DNA of 64,000 bases from Chloroflexota bacterium (GTDB taxonomy: Bacteria > Chloroflexota > Anaerolineae > Caldilineales > Caldilineaceae), in the NCBI GenBank assembly GCA_016861025.1, contig BOKO01000027.1, positions 1 to 64,000 of the forward strand, given 5' to 3'. The translations under genes and the position numbers were made by a program. This document shows, one piece after another, positions 1 to 9,594 of this stretch. Numbering within the stretch: the first letter of the stretch is position 1; each line of letters starts with the position of its first letter. Under the pieces are notes generated by a model. That model saw only the letters and a program-made list of their open reading frames with translations. It was not told the origin of the DNA and did no database searches.

Positions 1-1
1 T

Positions 2-106
2 ATCGTGCTTGGCGCCGTCTTGCTGTATCAAGTCGTTTTGCTCTACCAGATCCAACATCAGAGACCTGTCGGCGTCGGCATTAAGCCTCTTCTGAGGGCC
101 GCATGA
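2..106 (+). CDS. C-terminal fragment of an unknown membrane protein
   Basis: The window opens inside a frame that stays open from base 2 to a TGA at 104-106. The 34 visible residues start with a hydrophobic run (IVLGAVLLYQVVLLYQ) and end in a short basic tail (KPLLRAA), as expected of the last membrane helix of an integral membrane protein. The start lies outside the window and the fragment is too short to assign a family. It could also be a chance frame, since only about 100 bases are seen. Confidence 0.4.
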   Translation: MVLGAVLLYQVVLLYQIQHQRPVGVGIKPLLRAA

Positions 107-178
107 TTTATGACCACGTCTCAATTAGATCTACTCTATGGCGCCATGAGGTCAGTCTATGGGGCTACAACGGGTTCG

Positions 179-229
179 GACAGGAGCGGATTCGCGTTTC
201 TATCCGGGGAAACCGAATCCGCTCCTGTC
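179..229. terminator. Long near-perfect inverted repeat
   Basis: Arms GACAGGAGCGGATTCG (179-194) and its exact complement (214-229) are extended inward by a GTTTC/GAAAC pair with one unpaired base, leaving an 8-base loop. It lies between the end of the partial frame at 106 and the end of the LysM gene on the other strand, the usual place for a bidirectional terminator. No T-run follows, so a dispersed palindromic repeat is the alternative. Confidence 0.45.
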
Positions 230-304
230 TGCATCCGCTGTAACTCTGTTCGCCACAACCAAGCCCAATCCGGGGAACAAACCTGGTTTCAGTTGGATGT
301 CACT

Positions 305-802
305 TCAGAAAATTCGCAACACCTGACCGGCGCGAATATAGTTCGGGTTATAGATGCCGTTCAAGTATATTAGCGAGTTCACTGTCGTTCCGCAACGTCG
401 CGCGATCCCGCTCAAGGTGTCCCCATGCTGCACGGTGTAAAACTGTCCACACCAGACCGGGGGCGGAGGAATCGGGCGCGGCGGCACTGGTCCGGGCGGA
501 TGGTAGGTGCTGGGAATGCACAACACCTGGCCCACAAAAATCAGGCTGGGATTGTGAATGCCGTTCACCTGTGCAATGTGCCAGACGCTGACGCCGTACA
601 TGCGTGAGATGCGGGTCAGGTTCTCTCCACGGCGCACCGTATGCCATGCCATACATCCCCAACTTGCCGTCATCGATTCCGACGCGCTTTGGGTGGGAGC
701 AGCTTTTGCGCTTGCCGGCGCGATCACGGCCGCCAACACGATCACCAGCGCCAACACAATCGTTCCAACCCGCACGCTGGATGCGATCAATCTGCGCCTC
801 AT
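305..802 (-). CDS. Secreted protein with two LysM domains
   Basis: The 165-residue product has a basic N-terminus (MRRRLIASS), a hydrophobic segment to about residue 30 and an ASA-type cleavage region, so it should be exported. LysM 1 spans about residues 53-97 (HTVRRGENLTRIS...VGQVLCIP), a proline-rich linker follows (about 98-118), and LysM 2 runs from about 122 to the C-terminus (YTVQHGDTLSGIA...AGQVLRIF). LysM domains bind GlcNAc-containing glycans such as peptidoglycan. There is no catalytic domain, so the protein is a binding or scaffolding protein only. Extra Cys residues next to and inside both LysM units (WGC, LCIP, WCGQ, RRCG) could form disulfides. An AAAGGAG ribosome site lies about 11 bases before the ATG. 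Confidence 0.88.
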   Translation of the reverse strand: MRRRLIASSVRVGTIVLALVIVLAAVIAPASAKAAPTQSASESMTASWGCMAWHTVRRGENLTRISRMYGVSVWHIAQVNGIHNPSLIFVGQVLCIPSTYHPPGPVPPRPIPPPPVWCGQFYTVQHGDTLSGIARRCGTTVNSLIYLNGIYNPNYIRAGQVLRIF

Positions 803-1429
803 CTCTTCGATACTCCTTTCTTGGTTTCACCTTTCATGGGTGAAAGCCGGAAATGTTCCGAATCACCGATTGTTCTGAGGTGTGTTGCATACCATGCCCT
901 TATTTGAATGCCACCTTGCCCGCAATCACCCCCTTTTCCCTGTGCGTTCCATCATCTTCTATTGACAATTTGATCTGTTGCGTCACAATCTCTATTCATA
1001 TTGACGTGAAAGTTGCACACCGGTAACGATGAACTTCTGATTCAAATCATTGAACAAGCGATTCGCAAACGTAGAGATGTCGTAGCATTGCGGTAAACGC
1101 TAAAAATGAATGCGTGCATCCGCTGCGATCCCCGTCTGTTAAACTGGATTGCAGAACAGCCGTGCAACATCCAACAAATAGTCTGCAACAATTCGTTTCA
1201 ATGCATAGAAATATGCATCTTTCATTGTATCATGCTTACATCACAATGTCCACCATAATTTTTCAGCAAGGATTGCGCGTCCCCTGTTTATGCCTCTGCA
1301 TTGCCTGGATCGAATTGTCTATCGGTTATGTTGACGGTATGATGCAATGAACAACCGGCGCTTTCACACCACCGGCTCTTGTCAAGCTGGCGCAGAGAGC
1401 GCGCAACCCATTAAACGCAGGAGTAAATC
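803..1429. other. Gene-free intergenic stretch between divergent genes
   Basis: This 627-base gap separates the LysM gene (minus) from oligopeptidase B (plus) and is visibly more AT-rich than the genes. It holds a hairpin at 823-848 (GGTTTCACC against GGGTGAAAGCC) that falls in the LysM 5' leader and a good promoter at 1315-1343. A 78-codon frame at 1114-1350 lacks a ribosome site and recognizable domains and is not called. I see no RNA gene. Confidence 0.6.
1315..1343 (+). promoter_or_regulatory. Putative sigma70-type promoter for oligopeptidase B gene
   Basis: TTGTCT at 1315-1320 and TATGAT at 1338-1343 are separated by 17 bases. Transcription would start near 1350, about 80 bases before the ATG, which is preceded by a good AGGAG site. 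Confidence 0.5.
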
Positions 1430-3499
1430 ATGTCCTTTGGTTCATCGGCGGCCGTTCCGCCAGCCCCGCCCCGGCGCCCGGCGCGGCTGACGGCGCACGG
1501 CGACATCCGCATCGACGACTATTACTGGATGCGCAACCGCACCGACCCGGAGGTGATCGCCCATCTGACCACCGAGAACGAGTACACGACGGCGGTCATG
1601 CGCGACACCGAAGCGCTGCAGGAGCAGTTGTTCCAGGAGATGCGCCAACGCATCCGTGAGACCGACATGACGGCGCCGGTGGCGGATGGCGGCCACTGGT
1701 ATTATCAGCGCACGGTGGCAGGGCTGGAGTACCCGATCTACTGCCGGCGTGCGGGGGACATGGACGCGCCCGAGGAAGTGTTGCTTGATGTCAACGCGCT
1801 GGCGGAGGGGCATGCTTTCTGCAAGATCGGCGCGTTCGCCGTTAGCCCCGACCATGCGCGGCTGGCGTATGCATACGATGTCAGCGGCGCCGAGATTTTT
1901 ACGGTTGTCGTCAAGGACTTGCGCACAGGCGAGTTGTTGGCGGATCGCATCGAGGGCGTCTACTACGGGCTGGAGTGGAGCAACGACGGCATGTTCCTTT
2001 TCTACACGACGCTCGACGCAGCGCATCGCCCCGATTCGGTCTGGCGCCACCGGTTGGGCGCCAGCCAGTCCACCGACGTGCGGCTGCTGCACGAGACCGA
2101 CGAACGCTTTTTTGTCTCGCTCTACAAGACGCGCAGCAAACGCTTCATCGTCGTGCACCTGCACAGCAACACGACCGATGAGGCGCATGTCATCGACGCC
2201 GACGATCCGGCGCACGCATTGCGCGTGATCGAGCCGCGGCGTCAGGGGCATGAGTACAGCATCGACCACCGCGGCGACTGGTTTTTCATTCACACCAATG
2301 ACCAAGCGGAGGATTTCCGTGTGATGATTGCCCCGGTCGCAGCGGCAGAGATGGCGAACTGGCGCGAGCTGCTGCCCGAATCCGCCGGTGTATTGATCGA
2401 CCGCATCGACCTTTTCCGCGACCATTTGGTGGTGCTGGAGTGGATGGGTGGCGTCAAACAGGTGCGTGTAGCGCGCCTGGCGGCAGAACAGCCGGAGATC
2501 GTTGACAGCCATGTCGTGGCGTTTGCTGAAGAGACCTATGCCGTCAGCGTGGACGAAAATCCAACCTTCGATACGGCAACGCTGCGGTTAAGCTTCTCCT
2601 CGCTCAAGACGCCGCCGACGATCTACGCCCATGATATGGAAGATCGCACGCTGCAGGCGCTCAAGCAGGACGAGATCGCCAACTATGACCCCGCCGACTA
2701 TGAGACGCGGCGGGTGTGGGCGACTGCGCCCGACGGCATCCAGGTTCCGATCTCGCTCATCTGTCGCAAAGGCGTCGAACTCGACGGCAGCCATCCCTGC
2801 CTGCTCTACGGCTACGGCTCCTATGGCGCCAGTATGGAGCCATCGTTCCGCGCCAACCGGCTAAGCCTGATCGAGCGCGGCTTTGTCTTTGCGATTGCGC
2901 ACATCCGCGGCGGCAGCGAGCTGGGCCGCACCTGGTATCGCAACGGCAAGCTGCTCAACAAGATGAACACCTTCACTGACTTCATCGCCGCCGCCGAGCA
3001 GTTGATCGCCGACGGCTACACGCGCCCGGATCGGCTGACGATCATGGGGCGCAGCGCCGGCGGGCTGTTGATGGGCGCGGTCGCCAACCTGCGCCCCGAC
3101 CTGTTTGCAGGGGTGGTGGCAGGCGTGCCTTTTGTTGATGTGGTGACGACGATGATGGACCCATCGATCCCGTTGACGGTGATCGAATATGAAGAGTGGG
3201 GCAATCCCGCCGACGCACACTTTTACGCGTACATGCGCAGCTACTCGCCCTACGACAACCTGGCGGCGACCCGCTATCCGCCGCTCCTGGCGACGGCAGG
3301 GCTGAATGATCCGCGCGTCTCGTACTGGGAGCCGGCGAAGTATGTGGCGAAACTGCGCCGCGTCAAGACTGATGACAACGTTGTGCTGCTCAAGACGAAC
3401 ATGGCGGCCGGGCATGGCGGCGCTTCGGGGCGCTATGACTTTCTGCGCGAGACGGCGTTCGAGTTTGCATTTTTACTGAAGACAGTGGGGTTGGCGTAA
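1430..3499 (+). CDS. ptrB: Oligopeptidase B (S9 prolyl oligopeptidase family)
   Basis: The 689-residue protein has the usual length of oligopeptidase B, a cytoplasmic serine peptidase that cuts short peptides after Arg or Lys. The N-terminal half (about 80-400) is the beta-propeller that filters substrate size; the C-terminal alpha/beta-hydrolase domain begins near residue 420. The nucleophile sits in GRSAGG (Ser542), with Asp627 in GLNDPRV and His662 in GHGG completing the triad. The family motif ExGNP is present (EEWGNP). There is no signal peptide. It starts at the ATG after AGGAGTAAATC. The next gene begins 10 bases downstream, so the two may be cotranscribed. A peptidase cutting after other residues is possible, since S9A enzymes vary. 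Confidence 0.93.
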   Translation: MSFGSSAAVPPAPPRRPARLTAHGDIRIDDYYWMRNRTDPEVIAHLTTENEYTTAVMRDTEALQEQLFQEMRQRIRETDMTAPVADGGHWYYQRTVAGLEYPIYCRRAGDMDAPEEVLLDVNALAEGHAFCKIGAFAVSPDHARLAYAYDVSGAEIFTVVVKDLRTGELLADRIEGVYYGLEWSNDGMFLFYTTLDAAHRPDSVWRHRLGASQSTDVRLLHETDERFFVSLYKTRSKRFIVVHLHSNTTDEAHVIDADDPAHALRVIEPRRQGHEYSIDHRGDWFFIHTNDQAEDFRVMIAPVAAAEMANWRELLPESAGVLIDRIDLFRDHLVVLEWMGGVKQVRVARLAAEQPEIVDSHVVAFAEETYAVSVDENPTFDTATLRLSFSSLKTPPTIYAHDMEDRTLQALKQDEIANYDPADYETRRVWATAPDGIQVPISLICRKGVELDGSHPCLLYGYGSYGASMEPSFRANRLSLIERGFVFAIAHIRGGSELGRTWYRNGKLLNKMNTFTDFIAAAEQLIADGYTRPDRLTIMGRSAGGLLMGAVANLRPDLFAGVVAGVPFVDVVTTMMDPSIPLTVIEYEEWGNPADAHFYAYMRSYSPYDNLAATRYPPLLATAGLNDPRVSYWEPAKYVAKLRRVKTDDNVVLLKTNMAAGHGGASGRYDFLRETAFEFAFLLKTVGLA

Positions 3500-3509
3500 T
3501 TGTGATCGG

Positions 3510-4823
3510 GTGGTTGCATACATGATGCAGGTGTGGTTCGACCTCGGCGTTCTGCTGTTATTGTTGTTGACAAACGGCTTTCTGGCGATGGCGGAAATGG
3601 CGGTCGTCTCGTCGCGGCGCCCGCGACTGCAATCGATGGCGACAGCGGGTATGCCGGGCGCAGCAAAGGCGCTGGCGCTGGCGGAAAATCCAGGCGATTT
3701 TCTCTCGACGGTGCAAATCGGCATCACCGCGATCGGCATCCTGACCGGCGTCTTCAGCGGCGCAACGCTTGCCGCGCCGCTCGCCGACCTTCTGCGCCTT
3801 TTACCAGTTCTGGCGCCCTACGCAGCGCAGATTGCGATCTTTCTGGTCGTGCTGGGGACGACCTATCTGGCGCTGATCGTCGCCGAACTGACCCCAAAAC
3901 GCGTCGCGCTCAGCCGCCCCGAAGAGATCGCCAGCCTGGTTGCGCCGACGCTGGCGCTGCTGTCGAAGCTGGCGCACCCGCTGGTCGTGCTACTCGACCG
4001 CTCTAGCAGCGCGCTGGCGCGTTTGCTGCGTATGCGCCCCGGCGATGCGCCGGCGATCACCGACGAGGAAGTGCGCATCATGTTGCAACAGGGCGCACAG
4101 TTGGGCGTCTTCGAGCCGATCGAAGAAGAGATCGTCACCCAGGTCTTTCGGTTGAGCGACCGCCGCGCCACCGCAATCATGACGCCGCACACCGAGATCG
4201 ATTGGATCGATGTCGACCAGGGCGTCGAGGAAGTGCGCGATCTGCTGCTGACCTCGTCGCACTCGCGTTTCCCGCTGGCGGAAGGTTCGCTCGACCGCGT
4301 GATCGGAATTCTCTACGTGCGCGACTTGATCGTCGAGCGACTGCAAGGACAGGCGCTTGATCTGCGCGCTCTGGCGAGACCCGCACTCTTTTTGCCCGAA
4401 AGCATGTCGGCGCTCGATGTGATCGAGCAGATGCGCGCTTCACGCACGCCGGTTGCGCTGATCATCAACGAATACGGAAGCGTTGAAGGGCTGGTGACCA
4501 TCAGCGACGTGATCGAGGCAATTCTCGGCGCGGTCGACCTGAGCGGCATCGGCGAGGAGCCGGATGTTGTCCAGCGCGAGGATGGCTCCTGGTTGGTCAA
4601 CGGCTTATGGTCGGTCGATGCATTTCAAGAGCAGTTCGGGCTGGTTGCGCTGCCGCAGCGCGATGAACTGGAATACCAGACTGTCGGCGGCATGATCATG
4701 TCGCTTCTGGGCCAGATTCCAGACGTTGGCAGCTACATCGATGTAGGCGGCTATCGTCTTGAAGTCGTAGACATGGACGGACGCCGCGTTGATAAAGTCT
4801 TAGTGCAAAAGGCTGGAGATTAG
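3510..4823 (+). CDS. Hemolysin C/CorC-type transmembrane CBS protein (CNNM family)
   Basis: The 437-residue protein has the standard order of this family: a DUF21 (CNNM) membrane domain (about residues 5-180, with hydrophobic segments around LGVLLLLLLTNGFLAMAE and IAIFLVVLGTTYLALIVAE), a CBS pair (about 200-325), and a C-terminal CorC/HlyC domain (about 345-430). Homologs are linked to Mg/Co efflux or membrane cation balance, although the name hemolysin persists. The start is the GTG at 3510 or ATG at 3522/3525; the hydrophobic domain begins soon after either. The last codons and the stop lie inside an inverted GGAGATT repeat, so the terminal residues KAGD were probably supplied by the repeat. 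Confidence 0.88.
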   Translation: MVAYMMQVWFDLGVLLLLLLTNGFLAMAEMAVVSSRRPRLQSMATAGMPGAAKALALAENPGDFLSTVQIGITAIGILTGVFSGATLAAPLADLLRLLPVLAPYAAQIAIFLVVLGTTYLALIVAELTPKRVALSRPEEIASLVAPTLALLSKLAHPLVVLLDRSSSALARLLRMRPGDAPAITDEEVRIMLQQGAQLGVFEPIEEEIVTQVFRLSDRRATAIMTPHTEIDWIDVDQGVEEVRDLLLTSSHSRFPLAEGSLDRVIGILYVRDLIVERLQGQALDLRALARPALFLPESMSALDVIEQMRASRTPVALIINEYGSVEGLVTISDVIEAILGAVDLSGIGEEPDVVQREDGSWLVNGLWSVDAFQEQFGLVALPQRDELEYQTVGGMIMSLLGQIPDVGSYIDVGGYRLEVVDMDGRRVDKVLVQKAGD

Positions 4824-4922
4824 GAGATTGGAGATCAGGAGATTGGAGATTAGGAGAAGGGGAGCAGGGAACACCCAATCTCCAGTCTCTCAATTTCCCT
4901 TTCTCCCTCTCTCCCCCTCTCA
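4813..4922. repeat. Inverted repeat with GGAGATT heptad arms (copy A)
   Basis: The left arm has five or six copies of GGAGATT or near variants with an occasional extra A; the right arm carries the complement (AATCTCC, then more degenerate CTCTC/TTTCCC units). It overlaps the end of the HlyC-like gene, and its TAG is that gene's stop codon. Similar elements occur at 9455, 34650, 35857 and 41388. Confidence 0.75.
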
Positions 4923-4939
4923 CACAAAGGAGGAAACTG

Positions 4940-5671
4940 ATGGGACAGAAACTTTCTGAAAAAGTCGTGATTATCACCGGCGCCAGCTCTGGGATTGGGG
5001 CGGCGACGGCGCGGGCGTTGGCGCAGGAGGGGTGCAAGCTGACGCTGGCGGCGCGGTCAACCGACCGGCTCGAGGCGTTGGCTGACGAACTGGGACGCGC
5101 AAACACGCTTGTCGCTCCCACCGACATTACATCGGGTGCGCAGGTCACAGCGATGGTGGAACAGACTGTGGTGCGGTTTGGGCGCGTCGATGTGCTCTTT
5201 GCCAACGCTGGCATCTACATTCCCGGTCAGGTTGCTGAAGGTGACCCGGACGCATGGGCGCATCTGATGGATGTCAACATCGACGGCGTGTTGCGCTCAG
5301 TGCACGCGGTGCTGCCGCACATGATGGCGCAAAAATCGGGCGACATCCTGGTCACCAGCTCGATCTCCGGCTTTGTCGACATCGTCTGGGAGCCGGTCTA
5401 CAGCGCGTCGAAGCATGCCATCCAGGGCTTTGTCCACACGCTGCGTCGGCAGGTTGCGCCGCACGGCATCCGCGTCGGGGCAGTTGCACCGGGCATGGTC
5501 GCCAACGAACTGTGGGGCTTCACCGAGCCGGCGCGCATCGCCGAGATGGTTGCGAAGCACGCCAGCATCACCTCGGAGGATGTGGCGGAGGCGGTGGTCT
5601 TCATGCTCTCGCGCCCGCCGCACGTCACGATCCGCGATTTGGTGATGTTGCCGCAGAATCAGGATATTTGA
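4940..5671 (+). CDS. Short-chain dehydrogenase/reductase (classical SDR)
   Basis: The 243-residue protein is a classical SDR: TGASSGIG cofactor loop at 13-20, the NAG motif near residues 89-91, and the catalytic Tyr154-x-x-x-Lys158 in YSASK, with a Ser near 141-143. It should be an NAD(P)-dependent oxidoreductase acting on an alcohol or carbonyl. The basic residue after the second strand (AARSTDR) hints at NADP preference, as in other SDRs. Substrate is not predictable; similarity is to the broad YdfG/serine 3-dehydrogenase-like group. The start is firm: AAAGGAGG lies 8 bases before the ATG. Confidence 0.9.
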   Translation: MGQKLSEKVVIITGASSGIGAATARALAQEGCKLTLAARSTDRLEALADELGRANTLVAPTDITSGAQVTAMVEQTVVRFGRVDVLFANAGIYIPGQVAEGDPDAWAHLMDVNIDGVLRSVHAVLPHMMAQKSGDILVTSSISGFVDIVWEPVYSASKHAIQGFVHTLRRQVAPHGIRVGAVAPGMVANELWGFTEPARIAEMVAKHASITSEDVAEAVVFMLSRPPHVTIRDLVMLPQNQDI

Positions 5672-5696
5672 GGGGCAAGTTACGAGGAGCGAAACA

Positions 5697-5718
5697 GCCG
5701 GAGGTCATCGCCTCCGGC
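5697..5718. terminator. GC-rich hairpin between SDR and dehydratase genes
   Basis: GCCGGAGG and CCTCCGGC form a perfect 8-bp stem with a six-base loop, 25 bases after the SDR stop. No clear T-run follows, so termination is uncertain. Confidence 0.4.
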
Positions 5719-5749
5719 GTGACGGAGTTTGATTGGATTGGGGTGAAGC

Positions 5750-6712
5750 ATGGATAAGGAACTCAGGAAGGCGGTTGTCGACGCCGGACGACGCATTCGA
5801 CCCTATGTCCGGCGCACGCCGCTGGACGAGTCGCTGGCGCTCAGCCGGATGGGCGATGACCAGGTCTTTCTCAAGCTGGAGAACTGGCAGCACACCGGTT
5901 CCTTCAAGCTGCGCGGCGCGTTCAACAAGCTGCTGCAACTGACGCCCGCTGAATTGCAGCGCGGAGTTGTCGTGGCGTCGTCGGGCAACCATGGCGCGGC
6001 AGTGGCATACGCGCTGCGCAAGCTCGGCGCGACCGGTGTGGTCTTTGCGCCGACGCACGCTGCGGCAACCAAGCTCGAAGCGATCCAACGCCTCGGCGCC
6101 GCGGTGCAATTGCACGGTGAAGACAGCGTCGACGCCGAGCACGCCGCACGCGCCCATGCCGCCGAGCACGGACTTCCCTACATTTCGCCCTACAACGACT
6201 GGGCAATCGTGGCCGGTCAGGGCACGGTCGGGCTGGAGATCGTGCGCGACCAGCCCGACGTGGACACAATCTATGTGACTGTCGGCGGCGGCGGGTTGAT
6301 CGGCGGGATTGCTGGCTATGTCAAGCAGCGGCGCACAGCGAAGCCGGTGCGCATTGTCGGCTGTCTGCCCGCCCACTCGCCGGTGATGGCGGAATCGGTG
6401 CGCGCCGGGCATGTCGTCGAGATGGAATCGCTGCCCACGCTCGCCGACGGCAGCGCGGGAGGCATCGAGAGCGACGCCATCACCTTTGCGCTCTGCCAGG
6501 CGCTGGTCGACGACTGGATTTTGGTCGATGAGGACGAAATCGCGGCGGCGATTCGGCTGATCGCAGAGACGCACCACCAGATCATCGAGGGCGCGGCGGG
6601 CGTTGCCGTGGCGGCGTATCTCAAGGATGTACAGCGCGGGCAAGGGCGTAAAGTAGCGATTGTGTTGTGCGGCGCTAACATCGATCTGCGCGTGCTAAAG
6701 TCGATACTGTGA
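5750..6712 (+). CDS. Threonine/serine dehydratase-like PLP enzyme
   Basis: The 320-residue protein belongs to fold-type II PLP enzymes. The cofactor lysine is Lys53 in GSFKLRGA, the substrate-carboxylate loop is SSGNHG (77-82), and the phosphate-binding glycine loop is VGGGGLIGG (about 183-191). It is the length of biodegradative or serine/threonine ammonia-lyases and has no C-terminal ACT regulatory domain, so feedback inhibition by isoleucine is not expected. Related enzymes of this size include hydroxyectoine utilization dehydratases and serine racemase, so the exact substrate is open. The following GNAT gene begins 19 bases after the stop. Confidence 0.88.
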   Translation: MDKELRKAVVDAGRRIRPYVRRTPLDESLALSRMGDDQVFLKLENWQHTGSFKLRGAFNKLLQLTPAELQRGVVVASSGNHGAAVAYALRKLGATGVVFAPTHAAATKLEAIQRLGAAVQLHGEDSVDAEHAARAHAAEHGLPYISPYNDWAIVAGQGTVGLEIVRDQPDVDTIYVTVGGGGLIGGIAGYVKQRRTAKPVRIVGCLPAHSPVMAESVRAGHVVEMESLPTLADGSAGGIESDAITFALCQALVDDWILVDEDEIAAAIRLIAETHHQIIEGAAGVAVAAYLKDVQRGQGRKVAIVLCGANIDLRVLKSIL

Positions 6713-6731
6713 CAATTGTTCAAGGTGAAAG

Positions 6732-7406
6732 ATGTCAAGTTTGCCCAGTGAAACGCTTGCCCTTGCCCGCACGTTGCCGCTCAAACCGGCGCCGGTGACG
6801 CTGACAGGACGCTTCATCCGGCTAGAGCCGCTGACGCCGCGCCATGCGCCTGCGCTCTTTGCCCATTCCAACGGTGCGGCCATCGAACTGGCTGGGCGCA
6901 CTGTGCCCGCTTACGATGCCGATGAGGTGATCTGGCAGTATCTGTTTGCAGGCCCTTTTGCCGATTTTACCGCATTTTCCCGCTACATCGACGAGACAAT
7001 TGCCGGCGCCGACCGGCTGGCGCTGTGCGTGATCGAACGGGAGAGTGAGCAGCCGGTTGGCGTCGTCAACTTGATGAGCAACGTCCCGGCGTTCTTGCGC
7101 ATCGAGCTGGGCGGCATCTGGTACAGCCCGATCGTGCAGCGCACACAAGCCAACCTGGAGGGCGCGTATCTGATGCTGCGCCACTGCTTTGCGCTTGGCT
7201 ATCGTCGCATCGAGTGGAAGTGCGACAGCCGCAACGAACGCTCACGCCGCTCGGCGCTGCGCATCGGCTTCACTTTCGAGGGGGTGCAGGAATATCACAT
7301 GATCGTCAAAGGGCAAAGCCGCGACACTGCCTGGTTTCGGATGCTCGACCACGAGTGGCCCGCCGCCAAGACGCGGCTGGAGACGATGTTGTACGGGCGC
7401 TGCTGA
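6732..7406 (+). CDS. GNAT N-acetyltransferase, RimJ/RimL-like
   Basis: The 224-residue protein has the RimJ/RimL-type start (LTGRFIRLEPLTPRHAPALF, residues 22-41) and ends in a typical acetyl-CoA binding half, with CDSRNERSRRSALRIGF near residue 160-176. This group acetylates N-termini of proteins or small amines. The substrate is unknown. It follows the dehydratase gene by 19 bases and is likely cotranscribed with it. Confidence 0.83.
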   Translation: MSSLPSETLALARTLPLKPAPVTLTGRFIRLEPLTPRHAPALFAHSNGAAIELAGRTVPAYDADEVIWQYLFAGPFADFTAFSRYIDETIAGADRLALCVIERESEQPVGVVNLMSNVPAFLRIELGGIWYSPIVQRTQANLEGAYLMLRHCFALGYRRIEWKCDSRNERSRRSALRIGFTFEGVQEYHMIVKGQSRDTAWFRMLDHEWPAAKTRLETMLYGRC

Positions 7407-7552
7407 GGAGATGCAGATGAGTCGTCACCTTGGGGGCGTCTGCCGTAGGTCAGTCAGACTCAACTTATTCGCTTCGATGGGCAGACGCTGCCGACGGTGA
7501 CCGTTGCCGACCTGAAACCGACGTTGTGTGATGCACCAACAGGCATGAATCT

Positions 7553-8335
7553 ATGAGCGATTTCTTGTCGATCACCGAAACGCCGGGCGCGTTGCTCAAC
7601 CGTGAGCAATTGGGACGCATGGTGCTGCGCTACAGTCTGGCGGCGGAAATGGCGGCTGGCCGCCGCGTGCTTGAAGTGTCGTGCGGCGCGGGCATTGGGT
7701 TGGGGCTGCTGCTCGGCGCGGCGCAGTCGCTGACGGCGTGCGACTACTCGACCTCGGCGCTGGCGCTGGCGCAGGAGGCTGTAGGTGCGCAGGTTGCGCT
7801 AGCCGCCGCCGACGCGCAACGCCTGCCCTACATCGCCGACGCCTTTGATCTGATCCTCTCCTTCGAGGCAATCTACTATTTGCCGCAACCCGCCGCATTT
7901 TTGCAAGAGTGTCATCGTCTGCTGAGGAAGGGCGGGCAATTGCTGCTCTCCACCAGCAACCCGAACTGGCCCTACTTTGCGCCCGGCGCACTCAGCGTTC
8001 ACTATCCGTCGGCGCCTGAACTGAGGCGTCTGCTGTATGACGCCGGTTTCGAGAAAGCAAGCCTCTATGGTTCGCTGCCGGTCGACCTGGCGCTCTCTCG
8101 TTTGGGCGCAGCGCGGGCGAATATGCGACGCTTTGCGCTGCGCGCCGGAATCCTTCGTCGCGACAATGCGCTGACGCGTGCGCTCAAGCGGCTTAGCTAC
8201 GGTGAACTCACACCGCTGCCATCGCTATTGCCTGCTGCGCTGCGCGTGGATGCGCCCTTTGATCAGCTCGCGCCAATTCAAGCGGATCGAGCGGATTTCC
8301 GTCATCGCGTGTTGTTTGTTATTGCGAGCAGGTGA
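7553..8335 (+). CDS. Class I SAM-dependent methyltransferase
   Basis: The 260-residue protein has motif I VLEVSCGAGIGLG (about residues 39-51), an acidic residue at the end of the second strand (ACDYS), ADAQRLPYIADAFD as motif II/III region and LSFEAIYYLPQP after it, the pattern of Methyltransf_11 enzymes. It resembles methyltransferases found in glycan or lipid gene sets, and the second half (about 150-260) is specific and unassigned. The ribosome site is weak. Between it and the preceding GNAT lies about 146 bases with a short open stretch that may be a gene remnant. Substrate unknown. Confidence 0.82.
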   Translation: MSDFLSITETPGALLNREQLGRMVLRYSLAAEMAAGRRVLEVSCGAGIGLGLLLGAAQSLTACDYSTSALALAQEAVGAQVALAAADAQRLPYIADAFDLILSFEAIYYLPQPAAFLQECHRLLRKGGQLLLSTSNPNWPYFAPGALSVHYPSAPELRRLLYDAGFEKASLYGSLPVDLALSRLGAARANMRRFALRAGILRRDNALTRALKRLSYGELTPLPSLLPAALRVDAPFDQLAPIQADRADFRHRVLFVIASR

Positions 8336-8377
8336 TTGTCCGCTGACGCTATCGCCCAGTTGCTTTTGTTTTCACCT

Positions 8378-9388
<1,011 letters not shown>

Positions 9389-9454
9389 TGTCTCTTCTCC
9401 TCGGTTGTGTATGTTGAACGTGCTGTGATTGTACATCGATTGTGTGGGAATTCG

Positions 9455-9562
9455 GAAGAGTAGAGGAAGATCAGAGAGATTGAAGAGCAGCGATTGGAGT
9501 GCATGTTGCGATCGGCGAAAACGAGAAACCTCACAATCTCCATTCTCAAATCTCAATTTCCC
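9455..9562. repeat. Degenerate GGAGATT-family inverted repeat (copy B)
   Basis: The left side has GAGAGATT and GATTGGAG units and the right side has CAATCTCC and CAAATCTC units, with a central spacer. It is more decayed than the other copies. It fills the gap between the divergent LLM oxidoreductase and F420 reductase genes and reaches the -35 region of the latter. Confidence 0.5.
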
Positions 9563-9585
9563 CTTTCGTAGCGGCGTGCTATAAT
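9557..9585 (+). promoter_or_regulatory. Putative promoter giving a leaderless F420 reductase mRNA
   Basis: A perfect TATAAT lies at 9580-9585, 17 bases after a weak -35 (TTTCCC at 9557). The ATG at 9595 is only 9 bases after the -10, and no ribosome site precedes it, so the transcript should start almost at the start codon. Confidence 0.5.
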
Positions 9586-9594
9586 TTGTTGCCG

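Noticed and set aside
1114..1350. 78-codon frame in the first intergenic region
   Set aside because: No ribosome site, no domain, and it overlaps a promoter candidate.
1442..2512. Long open frame on the minus strand inside the oligopeptidase gene
   Set aside because: It is antisense to a gene with clear catalytic motifs and has no domain of its own; GC-rich genes often leave such open frames.
7441..7552. Short coding-like stretch after the GNAT gene (RFDGQTLPTVTVADLKPTLCDAPTGM)
   Set aside because: It may be the remains of a gene, but it is behind a stop, has no start or recognizable family and is only about 30 codons.
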